Notes: generated by a model not told the origin, from the sequence alone. A stretch of 64,000 nucleotides of DNA from Kitasatospora phosalacinea (GCF_000716545.1 NZ_JNWZ01000031.1:1-64000); one strand, 5' to 3'; shown: positions 8,061-16,815, numbered from the stretch's first letter. Numbers and translations are program-made.

Positions 8061-9263
8061 TCAGGGCCAGCGGATCTGGAGCAGCGCCATGTCGTCGGAG
8101 TGCCGGCCCGCGTTGAGGGTGCGGGCGCGGTCCACCAGGTGGGTGAGCAGCCGGTCGCCGGTGGCGCCGCCGGCCGCTTCGATCAGGGCGATCAGACCGG
8201 CGGTGCCGAGGCGTTGGGCGTCCGGCGCGCTGCCCGCGTGGCCCTCGATCAGGCCGTCGGTGTAGAGCAGCAGGCCGGAGTCGGCGGGCACGGCGTGCCG
8301 GGTGGGCTGCCAGTCGCCGAGGCCGGGGGCGATGCCGAGGGCCAGGCCGTACGCGCCGGGCAGTTCCCGGGCGGTGCCGCCGGTGAGCAGCAGCGGCGGG
8401 TGGTGGCCGGCCAGGTGGACGGTCAACTCGCGCTGGTCGGGCCGCAGTTCCAGGGTGGTGCAGGTGGCGAAGTTGTCGGCGGGGGCGCGTTCGGCGACCA
8501 GCACCTCCTCCAGCAGGTGCAGCAGGTCGGCGCCGCGGTGGCCGCCGAGGGTGAGGGCGCGCCAGGTGATGCGCAGGCACACGCCGAGCGCGGCCTCGTC
8601 CGGGCCGTGGCCGCTGACGTCCCCTATCACCGCGTGCACGGTGCCGTCGGGGGTGCGCACCACGTCGAGGAAGTCGCCGCCGAGCAGGGCGCGTTCGCGG
8701 CCGGGCAGGTAGCGGGTGGCGGCGGTGACGGGGGAGCCGTGCAGCAGCGGGGTGGGCAGCAGGCCGCGCTCCAGCCGGGTGTTCTCGTGCGCCCGCAACC
8801 GGTTCTCGCGCAGTTCGGCGGCGGCCTGCTCGGCCTGCTTGCGGTGCACGGCGTAGCGGATCACCCGGGTCAGCAGGTCGGGGCTGACCTGGCCCTTGAC
8901 CAGGTAGTCCTGGGCGCCGTTGGCCACCGCGAGGGCGCCGGTGCGGGACTCGTCGAGGCCGGTGAGCACGATGATCGCGGTCTCCGGGCGGACGGTCTGC
9001 AGGGTGCGCAGCGCGCTGATCCCGGTGGCGTCGGGCAGGTTGAGGTCGAGCAGGACGCAGTCGGCGCCGTGCGCGGACAACTGCTGGACGGCGGCGCCGA
9101 GGGACTGCTGCCAGACGAGCGAGTGCTCCAGGCCGGTGTCCAGCAGGAGTTCCTCGACCAGCAGCGCGTCCCCGGCGTCGTCCTCGACCAGCAGCACCCG
9201 GTAGGCGGGGTCGAGCGGCGGCGCGGTCGCCAGCGGCTGGGTGGTGGCGGTGGTGGGATTCAT
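8061..9263 (-). CDS. Response regulator with PP2C (SpoIIE-type) phosphatase output
   Basis: A 400-residue RsbU-like protein. The receiver domain (about 22-145) has the acidic pair VEDDAGDA, the phospho-acceptor in CVLLDLNLPD and the Lys in YLVKGQ. A short coiled linker follows, then a SpoIIE/PP2C phosphatase domain (about 190-400) with the metal-binding motifs LGGDFLDVV, IGDVSGHGPDEA, LLLYTDGLIE and SDDMALLQ. It should dephosphorylate a STAS anti-anti-sigma protein when its receiver is phosphorylated. Its ATG overlaps the TGA of the histidine kinase gene by four bases, so the two are translationally coupled cognate partners. Confidence 0.92.
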   Translation of the reverse strand: MNPTTATTQPLATAPPLDPAYRVLLVEDDAGDALLVEELLLDTGLEHSLVWQQSLGAAVQQLSAHGADCVLLDLNLPDATGISALRTLQTVRPETAIIVLTGLDESRTGALAVANGAQDYLVKGQVSPDLLTRVIRYAVHRKQAEQAAAELRENRLRAHENTRLERGLLPTPLLHGSPVTAATRYLPGRERALLGGDFLDVVRTPDGTVHAVIGDVSGHGPDEAALGVCLRITWRALTLGGHRGADLLHLLEEVLVAERAPADNFATCTTLELRPDQRELTVHLAGHHPPLLLTGGTARELPGAYGLALGIAPGLGDWQPTRHAVPADSGLLLYTDGLIEGHAGSAPDAQRLGTAGLIALIEAAGGATGDRLLTHLVDRARTLNAGRHSDDMALLQIRWP

Positions 9264-10945
9264 CCGGCGGTCCCAGCCGTTCCGGCGGGCACGGCGGCCT
9301 CGGCGGGCGCGGCCGGCCCGGGGGCGGGCTGGGCGGGCTGGGCGGGCTGGGCGGACGGTACGGCCTCGGCGGGCGGTACGGGCCCGGCCTCGGCTTCCTC
9401 GGCGGCAAGGGTCAGCACGACGCGGGTGCCGCCGGTGTGCGCGGTGTCCACGCGGATGGTGCCGCCGTGGAACTCGGTGATCTTCTTGCACATGGCCAGG
9501 CCGATGCCGTTGCCGGGGTACTCCTCGCGGGTGTGCAGCCGCTGGAAGATGACGAAGATCCGCTCGGCGAACTCCGGATTGATGCCGATGCCGTTGTCGG
9601 TGACGGCCAGCTCCCAGTGCTCGCCGGTGCGCCGGGCGGTGAGGGCGATCCGCGGCGGCCGGTCGGGGGCGCGGAACTTGAGCGCGTTGCTGACGAGGTT
9701 CTGCAGCAGCATGCCGAGCTGGGTGGCGTCCCCGGGCAGGGTGGGCAGCGGGTCGGCGGTGATCTCGGCGCCGGTCTCCTCGATGGCGATGGCGAGCGCG
9801 TCGCGGGTCGCGGCGAACACCTTCTCCAGGTCCACCGGCACGTACTGGCGGTGCAGCCGGCCGACCCGGGAGAACGCCAGCAGGTCGTTGATCAGGGTCT
9901 GCATCCGGTTGGCGCCGTCGACCGCGAACCCGATGTACTGGTTGGCCCGGTCGTCGAGCTGCGCGGCGTAGCGGCGCTGCAGCAGTTGGCAGAAGCTGGC
10001 GACCTTGCGCAGCGGCTCCTGGAGGTCGTGCGAGGCGACGTAGGCGAACTGCTCCAGTTCGGTGTTGGAGCGGCGCAGGTCGGCGGCCTGCTCGTCGAGC
10101 TGTTCGCGGGTCAGGTCGGCGAGGGCGAGCTGCTCGGCCAGCCGGCGGCGCATCCCCTCGACGTCGGCGGCCAGCTGGGCCAGGTCGGCGGGGCCGGAAC
10201 GGGTGTCGACGGGGTGGTCGAACTCGCCCGCGGCGACCCGCCGGACGTCCCGGGAGAGGGCGTCCAGCGGCAGGGTGATGCCGCGCAGCCCGACGAAGAC
10301 GGCGCCGGACAGCAGCAGCAGGGTGACGCCGATGGTGCCGAACACCCAGTGGCTGAACGTCTCGGCGTCGGTCAGCTCGGCCGCCGCCCGGTTGCGCGAG
10401 TCCTCCAGCCGGTCGCGCAGGGTGGTGCCCGCGTCCCGGATCGCGTCGAACTCGGCCTTGCCGACCTCGGCGTTGACGGTGGCGAGCGGCACGGGCGCGC
10501 CGGCCGGCGAGGCCGCCACCGGTTCGGCGACGTCCCGCTGCCAGGTGGAGACCCGGGCGAGCAGCGCGTCGAGGTCGGCGAGCGCCGCGCCGTCCCCGGC
10601 GAGCAGGGTGCGCAGCTTCTCGACGTCGGCCGCGGCGTCGGCCCGGCCCTGGGTGTACGGCTGCAGGAAGTCGGGTCTGCCGGTGATGCCGTAGCCCCGG
10701 ATGCCGGTCTCCTGGCCGACCAGCGCGCCGTCCAACCGGACCGAGGTGATCAGGGCGGGGGAGGAGCGCCGGGTGAGCCGGTCGGTGGCGTCGGAGGCGC
10801 GGTTCAGCGCCCAGCCGCCGAGGGCGCCGAGCACCACCAGGACGGCGAGGGCGGCGAGCACGCTGGCCCCCAGCCACTGCCGGGTCGTCCAAGCGGCCCA
10901 GGGCCGCCCGTTCAGCCCGGACCGATCCGTCACCGCGCCAGCCAC
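9260..10945 (-). CDS. CHASE3-HAMP sensor histidine kinase
   Basis: A 561-residue membrane kinase. TM1 is at about 24-46. An extracytoplasmic CHASE3 domain follows (GALVGQETGIRGYGITGRPD at about 73-92), then TM2 at about 201-220, HAMP at 221-275, and a coiled coil. A phytochrome-like HisKA follows, with H306 in YVASHDLQEPLRKV, and then an HATPase with NLVSNALKF, DNGIGI and GNGIGLAMCKKI. The C-terminal 50 residues are an Ala/Pro-rich tail. It overlaps the start of the RR-PP2C gene (ATGA). Signal unknown; CHASE3 senses small extracellular cues in relatives. A palindrome lies in the divergent region upstream. Confidence 0.93.
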   Translation of the reverse strand: MAGAVTDRSGLNGRPWAAWTTRQWLGASVLAALAVLVVLGALGGWALNRASDATDRLTRRSSPALITSVRLDGALVGQETGIRGYGITGRPDFLQPYTQGRADAAADVEKLRTLLAGDGAALADLDALLARVSTWQRDVAEPVAASPAGAPVPLATVNAEVGKAEFDAIRDAGTTLRDRLEDSRNRAAAELTDAETFSHWVFGTIGVTLLLLSGAVFVGLRGITLPLDALSRDVRRVAAGEFDHPVDTRSGPADLAQLAADVEGMRRRLAEQLALADLTREQLDEQAADLRRSNTELEQFAYVASHDLQEPLRKVASFCQLLQRRYAAQLDDRANQYIGFAVDGANRMQTLINDLLAFSRVGRLHRQYVPVDLEKVFAATRDALAIAIEETGAEITADPLPTLPGDATQLGMLLQNLVSNALKFRAPDRPPRIALTARRTGEHWELAVTDNGIGINPEFAERIFVIFQRLHTREEYPGNGIGLAMCKKITEFHGGTIRVDTAHTGGTRVVLTLAAEEAEAGPVPPAEAVPSAQPAQPAQPAPGPAAPAEAAVPAGTAGTAG

Positions 10946-11021
10946 CGTGCACCCCTCGTCGGTCCCGTCCGTCCGGCGGTCCGAGGTCCGGAGCCGGTCG
11001 AGCAGCGGTACTGTACACCGC

Positions 11022-11045
11022 TTCCGACAACAGATGTTGTCGGAA
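11022..11045. promoter_or_regulatory. Palindromic operator between kinase and HTH gene
   Basis: TTCCGACAACA, two bases, then its exact inverse. The right arm contains TTGTCG (11037-11042), which is 18 bp from TAGGAT (11061-11066), so the site covers the -35 of the rightward promoter. That promoter would initiate at the A of the ATG at 11073. Confidence 0.75.
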
Positions 11046-11072
11046 AACCGGGGGCGGCCCTAGGATGCCCGC

Positions 11073-11429
11073 ATGCCAGCGGACCCGACACGACACCGGA
11101 TGCCCGATGAGGAGCTGTCCATGCTCTGCACCGCGGCGATTTCCGAGATCACCGGGCAGCTGGTCCACCGGCTGTCCGGCGCCGACCCGCAGACGGAGCA
11201 GCTGGCGCGGCTGCGCGTGCTGACGTACCTGCAGCTCGCCGTCGCCCAGCAGTGCGACCAGACGGCGGCCCGGGCCGCCAGTTCCGGCGCCGGCTACCCC
11301 CAGCTCGGCCAGGCCGCCGGCCTCACCCGCCAGGGTGCCCGGCGCCGCTGGCCCGGCCTGGTCACGGTACGGGTCGACCGCGCGGCCCGAGCAGTACGAC
11401 CTTCTTCTTCTACGGACCGGAGCCGGTAA
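11073..11429 (+). CDS. Small helix-turn-helix protein
   Basis: A 118-residue protein, mostly helical, with a C-terminal HTH-like stretch GYPQLGQAAGLTRQGARRRW. This resembles the Q-A-A-x-x-x-W type HTH of small actinomycete DNA-binding proteins. TAGGAT lies exactly seven bases before the ATG, so the mRNA is probably leaderless. Its stop codon shares one base with the next gene's ATG (TAATG). It may recognise the palindrome just upstream and control the divergent kinase operon (inference). Confidence 0.7.
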   Translation: MPADPTRHRMPDEELSMLCTAAISEITGQLVHRLSGADPQTEQLARLRVLTYLQLAVAQQCDQTAARAASSGAGYPQLGQAAGLTRQGARRRWPGLVTVRVDRAARAVRPSSSTDRSR

Positions 11430-11863
11430 TGGCCACCCCCCCCAGCAACCGCCTCTTCGACATCCTGCTGGTCGAGGACGACCCCGCCGACGCCCTGCTG
11501 ATCGAGGAGGCCCTGCTCGACCGGGGCGACACCCGCTCCATCACCCAGGTCTCCGACGGCCTGGCCGCCCTGGAGCGCCTGCGCGACCCCTCGCTGGCCC
11601 GCCCGGACCTGATCGTGCTGGACCTCAACATGCCCCGGATGAACGGCCGCGAACTGCTCGGCGTGCTCAAGAGCGACGAGGAGCTGAAGGTCATCCCGAC
11701 GGTGGTGCTGACCACCTCCGGCGCGCCCGACGACATCTCGGCGGCCTACCGCAACCACAGCAACGCCTACATCACCAAGCCGGTCAACCTGGACGACTTC
11801 GTCCGGGCCGTCCGGCAGATCGACACCTTCTTCCTGGACACCGCCACCCCGCCGGCCCGTTGA
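11429..11863 (+). CDS. Single-domain response regulator (Rcp1/CheY-like)
   Basis: A 144-residue receiver with no output domain. The acidic pair is in ILLVEDDPADALLI, the phospho-Asp in LIVLDLNMPRMNG, the Thr in VVLTTSG and the Lys in ITKPVN. The EDDPAD and MPRMNGRELL segments are typical of receivers paired with phytochrome-type kinases. It shares a TAATG junction with the small HTH gene and sits 0.5 kb from the histidine kinase, which may phosphorylate both receivers. Confidence 0.9.
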   Translation: MATPPSNRLFDILLVEDDPADALLIEEALLDRGDTRSITQVSDGLAALERLRDPSLARPDLIVLDLNMPRMNGRELLGVLKSDEELKVIPTVVLTTSGAPDDISAAYRNHSNAYITKPVNLDDFVRAVRQIDTFFLDTATPPAR

Positions 11864-11948
11864 ACCGCCGGGCGCCCCGCCTGGTGCACGATGGGTCGGA
11901 CGGGCCGCCGAGGTGCGGCGGGCGGACGGAAGAGGAGGGTGGACGCGG

Positions 11949-13382
11949 ATGGGTACCCAGGACAGCGACTACGACCTGGTGGTGATCGGCGGCGGCCCCA
12001 CCGGCGAGAACCTCGCCGACCGGGCGCGGGCCGGCGGGCTGAGCGTGGCGCTGGTCGAGCGCGAACTCGTCGGCGGCGAGTGCTCGTACTGGGCGTGCAT
12101 GCCCAGCAAGGCGCTGCTGCGCCCGGCCGCCGCGCTCGCCGACGCCCGCCGGGTGGCCGGCAGCCGGGAGGCCGTCACCGGGGCGCTGGACGCGGCCGCC
12201 GTGCTGGAGCGCCGCGACGGGTTCGCCTCGCACTGGCACGACGGCGGGCAGGTCGAGTGGCTGGCCTCGGCCGGCATCGACCTGGTCCGCGGGCACGGCC
12301 GGCTGGACGGCGAGCGGCGGGTCGCCGTCGAGACCCCCGACGGCGGGCGGCGCACCCTCACCGCCCGGCACGCCGTCGCCGTGTGCACCGGCACCCGGGC
12401 CGCCCTCCCCGACCTGCCCGGCCTCGCCGACGCCCGGGTGTGGACCAGCCGGGAGGCCACCTCGGCGAAGGCCGTGCCCGGCCGGCTCGCGGTGGTCGGC
12501 GGCGGCGTCGTCGCGGTCGAGATGGCCACCGCCTGGCGGGCCCTGGGCAGCGAGGTCACCCTGCTGGTGCGCGGCGGCCGACTGCTGGAGCGCACCGAGG
12601 AGTTCGCCGGTCAGCTGGTCGCCGACGGCCTGCGCGCCGCCGGCGTCGACGTCCGGCTCGGCGTCTCGGTCACCGCCCTGCGCCGCGAGCCGGACGGCGC
12701 CCTCCGGCTCGACCTGACCGACGGCACCCGACTGCCCGCCGACGAGGCCCTGTTCGCCACCGGCCGCCGCCCCGCCACCGCCGACCTCGGCCTGGAGAGC
12801 GTCGGACTCGAACCCGGCGGCTGGATCGACACCGACGACACCGGCCGCGCCACCGCCGTCCCGGCCGGCTGGCTGTACGCCGCGGGCGACGTCAACCACC
12901 GCGCGCTCCTCACCCACCAGGGCAAGTACCAGGGCCGGATCTTCGGCGCCGCCATCGCCGACCGGGCCGCCGGCCGCCCGCTCGACCTCGCCCCCTGGGG
13001 CCGCTCGGTGGCCACCGCCGACCACGCCGCCGTCCCGCAGGTCGTCTTCACCGACCCCGAGGTCGCCGCCGTCGGCCGCACCCTGCGCGAGGCCGAGGAC
13101 GCCGGACTGCGGGTGCGCGCCGTCGACTACGACCTCGGCGGCGTCTCCGGCGCGGCCCTGTACGGCGACGGCTACCGGGGCCGGGCCCGCGCCGTCGTCG
13201 ACCTCGACCGCGAGGTCCTGGTCGGCGTCACCTTCACCGGCCCCGGCGTCGCCGAACTCCTGCACTCCGCCACCGTCGCCGTCGCCGGCGAAGTCCCGCT
13301 CTCCCGGCTCTGGCACGCCGTCCCCGCCTACCCCACCATCAGCGAGGTCTGGCTCCGACTGCTGGAGACCTACCGGGGCTGA
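11949..13382 (+). CDS. FAD-dependent disulfide reductase (mercuric/lipoamide dehydrogenase family)
   Basis: A 477-residue class I pyridine nucleotide-disulfide oxidoreductase. The FAD motif is VVIGGGPTGENLADRA, the redox disulfide CSYWACMPSK (Cys-X4-Cys), the NAD(P) Rossmann motif VVGGGVVAVEMAT and the second FAD motif YAAGDVNHRALL. The C-terminal active-site His-Glu pair is HAVPAYPTISE. ATG 11949 follows GAGGAGG. There is no N-terminal HMA domain and no C-terminal vicinal Cys pair, so it is unlikely to be a true mercuric reductase; substrate unknown. Confidence 0.88.
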   Translation: MGTQDSDYDLVVIGGGPTGENLADRARAGGLSVALVERELVGGECSYWACMPSKALLRPAAALADARRVAGSREAVTGALDAAAVLERRDGFASHWHDGGQVEWLASAGIDLVRGHGRLDGERRVAVETPDGGRRTLTARHAVAVCTGTRAALPDLPGLADARVWTSREATSAKAVPGRLAVVGGGVVAVEMATAWRALGSEVTLLVRGGRLLERTEEFAGQLVADGLRAAGVDVRLGVSVTALRREPDGALRLDLTDGTRLPADEALFATGRRPATADLGLESVGLEPGGWIDTDDTGRATAVPAGWLYAAGDVNHRALLTHQGKYQGRIFGAAIADRAAGRPLDLAPWGRSVATADHAAVPQVVFTDPEVAAVGRTLREAEDAGLRVRAVDYDLGGVSGAALYGDGYRGRARAVVDLDREVLVGVTFTGPGVAELLHSATVAVAGEVPLSRLWHAVPAYPTISEVWLRLLETYRG

Positions 13383-13390
13383 CCCGCCGC

Positions 13391-13456
13391 GGGGGCGGTG
13401 CGGTGGCCGTCCCGGGGCGGTGCGGGGGCGGTCCGGGGCGGTGCGGCGGCGGTCCC
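13391..13456. repeat. Three G-rich direct repeats
   Basis: The core GCGGTGCGG begins at 13395, 13417 and 13438 within longer G-rich units spaced 22 and 21 bp apart. They lie just after the reductase stop codon and before the leader promoter. Confidence 0.55.
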
Positions 13457-13476
13457 GGCGGCGGGCGGAAAATCCG

Positions 13477-13506
13477 TTGCGCGGTCGTGCGGCCGGGTCC
13501 TACCCT
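13477..13506 (+). promoter_or_regulatory. Promoter for leader peptide and GNAT gene
   Basis: TTGCGC at 13477-13482 and TACCCT at 13501-13506 with an 18-bp spacer. The predicted start of transcription is about 70 bases before the leader ORF. Confidence 0.5.
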
Positions 13507-13584
13507 GGCGGCGCCGGTCGGCAGACCGGCGCCCCGGTCGGGTCCGCGCGGTCGCGCGCGGCCCTGCGCAGGAAGGAGGCCGCG

Positions 13585-13647
13585 ATGTCCACCACGCACC
13601 CGGCGCTCCCGGTCTCCCCCGCCGCCCCCGCCGCACCCGTGCGGTAG
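13585..13647 (+). CDS. Short leader peptide (20 aa)
   Basis: A 20-codon ORF beginning MSTTHPAL and ending APAAPVR, rich in Pro and Ala. Its Shine-Dalgarno sequence, GGAAGGAGG at 13571-13579, is stronger than that of the GNAT gene that follows 61 bp later. One hairpin (CCGCAC/GTGCGG) covers the final codons, and a second (CGGCCCG-N6-CGGGCCG, 13651-13670) follows the stop. The arrangement is that of a translational attenuator. That it is translated is inference. Confidence 0.55.
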   Translation: MSTTHPALPVSPAAPAAPVR

Positions 13648-13708
13648 GGACGGCCCGCCCGATCGGGCCGCGCCTCCGGCTCCACCCCTCACCGCCCCCG
13701 GAGGCACC

Positions 13709-14659
13709 GTGCTCTTCCGCCCCACCGTCGAGGCCGACCTCGACGGCTTCCTTCCGCTGCTCGTGCCCGACCCCGCCGGCGCCCTGACGGCCGACACCTA
13801 CCTGGCCCGGCTCGCCACCGGCGAGTACCGCCCGGGGCGGACGTGGATCGCCCAGGACGCGCCGGGCGCCGCACCGCTCGCGCTCGCCGTCTGGTGGAGC
13901 GGCCCGGGTGCCGACCGGCCGGGCGCGCTGGACGCCGTGCTCGTCCGCGACAGCGTCCGGTCCGTCGCCGAACGCACCGCGCTGGCCGCCGAGTTGCTCA
14001 CCGCCGCGCACGCGGCGTACGGGCACGCCCCCGCCCACCACCTCTTCCTCCCCGAGGACTGGCACGACCGACCCGACGTCCTCGCCGCGGTGGCCTGGCG
14101 GCGGGAGGCGGCCGGCCGGGCCGGCCTCACCGACGCCCTGGAGCGGCTGCGCCACGAGTGGACGCCGGGCGCGGGCCTGCCCGCCCCGAGCGGTCGGCTG
14201 CGCTTCCGCCCCGAACCCGACGACGAGGTCTTCGTCGACCTGTTCCGCCGCGTCCTGTCCGACACCCTCGACGCCACCTCCCGCACCGCCGCCGCCCACC
14301 TCGGCACCGAGGCCCAGGCCCGGGCCGACGTCGCCTTCTACCGGGACGGCATGCCCGGCGACCGCGGCTGGTGGCGCACCGCCCACACCCCCGACGGCGA
14401 GCCGGTCGGCTTCACCGTCCCCTCCCGCAACTCCGCCTCCCCGGTGGTCGGCTACCTCGGCGTGCTGCCCGAGCACCGCGGTCGCGGCCACGCCGAGGAG
14501 ATACTCGCCGAAACCACCCGGATCCTGGCCGCCGAGGCCGCCGCCGAGCACGTCCGCGCCGACACCGACCTGGCCAACACCCCGATGGCCGCCGCCTTCG
14601 GACGGCTCGGCTACCGCACCACCGCCCGCCGCCTGGTCCTCTCCGCCCCTCCGGGGTGA
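13709..14659 (+). CDS. GNAT-family N-acetyltransferase (two-domain)
   Basis: A 316-residue protein. The C-terminal half is a canonical GNAT domain: VVGYLGVLPEHRGRGHAEEI provides the acetyl-CoA pyrophosphate loop, followed by ADTDLANTPMAAAFGRLGY. The N-terminal half (1-160) resembles a second, degenerate acetyltransferase fold with no clear CoA loop. GTG 13709 is preceded by GGAGG. It lies downstream of a short leader ORF and two hairpins, which suggests inducible expression, as seen for some antibiotic-modifying enzymes. The acceptor substrate is unknown. Confidence 0.85.
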   Translation: MLFRPTVEADLDGFLPLLVPDPAGALTADTYLARLATGEYRPGRTWIAQDAPGAAPLALAVWWSGPGADRPGALDAVLVRDSVRSVAERTALAAELLTAAHAAYGHAPAHHLFLPEDWHDRPDVLAAVAWRREAAGRAGLTDALERLRHEWTPGAGLPAPSGRLRFRPEPDDEVFVDLFRRVLSDTLDATSRTAAAHLGTEAQARADVAFYRDGMPGDRGWWRTAHTPDGEPVGFTVPSRNSASPVVGYLGVLPEHRGRGHAEEILAETTRILAAEAAAEHVRADTDLANTPMAAAFGRLGYRTTARRLVLSAPPG

Positions 14660-14808
14660 GAGCGGGCCCGGGGCACCGGGCCGGTGCGCGGGGCCGTGTT
14701 GCGAGAGCATGACGCCGCGTCACAATCCCGGCCGGCGGTTGATCACCGCCGCCCCGGTGTGTGAGCGTGGCGGCAGGACGGAGACCGAACGGACCGAGGA
14801 GGAACCCG

Positions 14809-15828
14809 GTGCCCACCCCCGACCGGCCGCTGCGCTCGCTGGGATTCCTGACCATCGGGCTGTTCGACGAGCACGACCCGGCGGGCGGCCACGAAGCCAC
14901 CCTGCGGCTGATCGAACTCGGCGAGCGGCTCGGCTTCGACACCGCCTGGCTGCGCCACCGGCACCTGCAGTACGGCATCTCCTCCCCGCTGACGGTGCTC
15001 GCCGCCGCCAGCCAGCGCACCAGCCGGATCGGCCTGGGCACCGCCGTCACCCCGCTCGGCTGGGAGAACCCGCTGCGCTACGCGGAAGACCTGGCCACCG
15101 TCGACGTGCTCTCCGGCGGGCGGCTCAACCCCGGCGTCAGCGTCGGCGTGCCGGTCCACTTCGAGGACGTCAAGGGCGCGCTGTACCCGGACACCGCCGA
15201 CCGGGAGGACTTCGGCTACGGGCGGGTCGAGCGCCTGCTCAACCTGCTGCGCGGACAGCGGGCCAGCGGCTTCCGGGGCACCGAGGGCATCGAGGCGTAC
15301 TCCGAGCGCGTCCAGCCGCACGTGCCCGGCCTGGCCGCCCGGCTCTGGTACGGCGGCGGCAGCCTGCGCTCGGTGCGCTGGGCCGGCGAGCACGGGCTGA
15401 ACCTGCTCACCAGCAGCGTGGTGCGGGCCGAGCGGGACGGAGACTTCGAGGCCCACCAGCTGGCCCTGATCCGGGAGTTCCGGGCCGCCCACCCCGCGGG
15501 CGGGCGGGCCCGGGTCTCGCACGGCCTGGTGGTCGTCCCCACCGACAGCGCCACCCCCGAGCAGGCCGCCAAGTACCAGGCGTACGCGGAGTCCAGGTAC
15601 GCCCGCACGCTCGCCCCGCAGGGCCCCGGCCGACTGCTGTTCGCCCCCGACCTGGTCGGCACCAGCGAGCAGCTCGCCGAACGGCTGTACGCGCACGCCG
15701 GGTTCCGGGAGGCCGACGAGGTGGCCTTCGCCCTCCCGTTCACCTTCGCGCCGGAGGACTACGCGCAGATCCTCACCGACCTGGCCACCCGGCTCGGCCC
15801 GCTGCTCGGCTGGCGCCCGGCCGACTGA
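14809..15828 (+). CDS. Luciferase-like (LLM) flavin-dependent oxidoreductase
   Basis: A 339-residue bacterial-luciferase-fold monooxygenase. It opens with the beta strand SLGFLTIGLFDEHDP. The family's VLAAASQRTSRIGLGTAVTP and RYAEDLATVDVLSGGRLNPG blocks follow, then LWYGGGSLRSVRWAGEHGLN. GTG 14809 follows GAGGAGG. The FMN- versus F420-dependence and substrate cannot be told. It stands alone between a GNAT gene and a convergent LysR regulator. Confidence 0.9.
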   Translation: MPTPDRPLRSLGFLTIGLFDEHDPAGGHEATLRLIELGERLGFDTAWLRHRHLQYGISSPLTVLAAASQRTSRIGLGTAVTPLGWENPLRYAEDLATVDVLSGGRLNPGVSVGVPVHFEDVKGALYPDTADREDFGYGRVERLLNLLRGQRASGFRGTEGIEAYSERVQPHVPGLAARLWYGGGSLRSVRWAGEHGLNLLTSSVVRAERDGDFEAHQLALIREFRAAHPAGGRARVSHGLVVVPTDSATPEQAAKYQAYAESRYARTLAPQGPGRLLFAPDLVGTSEQLAERLYAHAGFREADEVAFALPFTFAPEDYAQILTDLATRLGPLLGWRPAD

Positions 15829-15899
15829 CGTCCCGTCCGGTCGGCTGACGTCGCGCGCCGTCGGCGTCCCGTCCCGTCGGCCGGACGTGCGGGCGCGGC

Positions 15900-16775
15900 T
15901 CAGGCCGCCAGCCGCTCGCGGATGGCGCGCTGGAAGCCGAGCAGGTTCGGGTTGGCCGAGTTGCGCTCCAGCCAGGTCATGGTGATCGCCGTCCGCAGGT
16001 CGGTGCCGCCGACCTCCACCAGGGCGACCTCGCCCCGGTCGGCCTGGGCGCGGACCGACACCAGCGGCAGCAGCGCGCAGCCCATCCCGGCCGCGACGCA
16101 GGCGCCCAGGGTGCCGATGCCGTCCACCTCGGCGACCGGCTCCTCGCCGGACACCGCCCCGAAGGCGCCGTCGTACATCTCCCGGAACCCGCACCCCGGC
16201 TGGGTGACCAGGAACGGTTCGGCGGCCAGTTCCGCCAGGTCGGCCCGGCCCCGGGCGGCCAGCGGGTGCCCCGGCGGCACGATGACCACCAGCGGCTCCT
16301 CGGCCAGCGTCTCCGCGCGCAGCGCGGCGTCGGCCGGCGGGGCGCCGAAGGTCAGGCAGAGGTCGAGGTCGCCCCGGCGCACCGACCGGTACAGCTCGCC
16401 CCGGTTGTGCTGGGAGACCCGGACCCTGGTCCGCGGGTGCAGCTCCCGGTAGTACGGGAGCACCGCGGGCAGCAGGTGGCGGCCCAGCGTCTCCAGGGCG
16501 CCGAGGGCCAGCTCGGCGGCGGGCCGGGAGACCGCGGAGCGGGCCTCCTCCAGCAGGGTGAGGATCCGCCCGGTGTACGAGGACAGCACCTCGCCCTGGG
16601 CGGTCAGCCGGATCCGGCGCCGCGAGCGGTCGACCAGCTCGACGCCCAACTCGCGTTCCAGCGCCTGGACCTGGTCGCTGACACTGGACTGCGCGTAGTG
16701 GAGCTCGCGGGCCGCCCGAGTCATGCTCAGAGTCCGGGCGACCGCCTCGAACGTGCGCAGGTGCCGCAACTCCAC
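15900..16775 (-). CDS. LysR-family transcriptional regulator
   Basis: A 291-residue LTTR. The N-terminal winged HTH is RTFEAVARTLSMTRAARELH followed by YAQSSVSDQVQALERELG; the C-terminal periplasmic-binding-like effector domain spans about 90-291. It is divergent from an MFS exporter. A dyad in the gap (ATCGG-N5-CCGAT) fits a T-N11-A LysR box, so effector-dependent control of the exporter is likely (inference). Confidence 0.92.
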   Translation of the reverse strand: MELRHLRTFEAVARTLSMTRAARELHYAQSSVSDQVQALERELGVELVDRSRRRIRLTAQGEVLSSYTGRILTLLEEARSAVSRPAAELALGALETLGRHLLPAVLPYYRELHPRTRVRVSQHNRGELYRSVRRGDLDLCLTFGAPPADAALRAETLAEEPLVVIVPPGHPLAARGRADLAELAAEPFLVTQPGCGFREMYDGAFGAVSGEEPVAEVDGIGTLGACVAAGMGCALLPLVSVRAQADRGEVALVEVGGTDLRTAITMTWLERNSANPNLLGFQRAIRERLAA

Positions 16776-16800
16776 GGCGGTGGACCTCCCCTGGCGATCT

Positions 16801-16815
16801 ATCGGCTGAACCGAT
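16801..16815. promoter_or_regulatory. LysR-type operator
   Basis: ATCGGCTGAACCGAT is a 5-5-5 dyad lying 26 bp upstream of the LysR start and 180 bp from the divergent MFS start. Confidence 0.6.

Noticed and set aside
11949..13382. Mercuric reductase as a specific call
   Set aside because: The C-terminal vicinal Cys pair and the N-terminal metal-binding domain are missing, and no mer genes are adjacent, so only the family was assigned.
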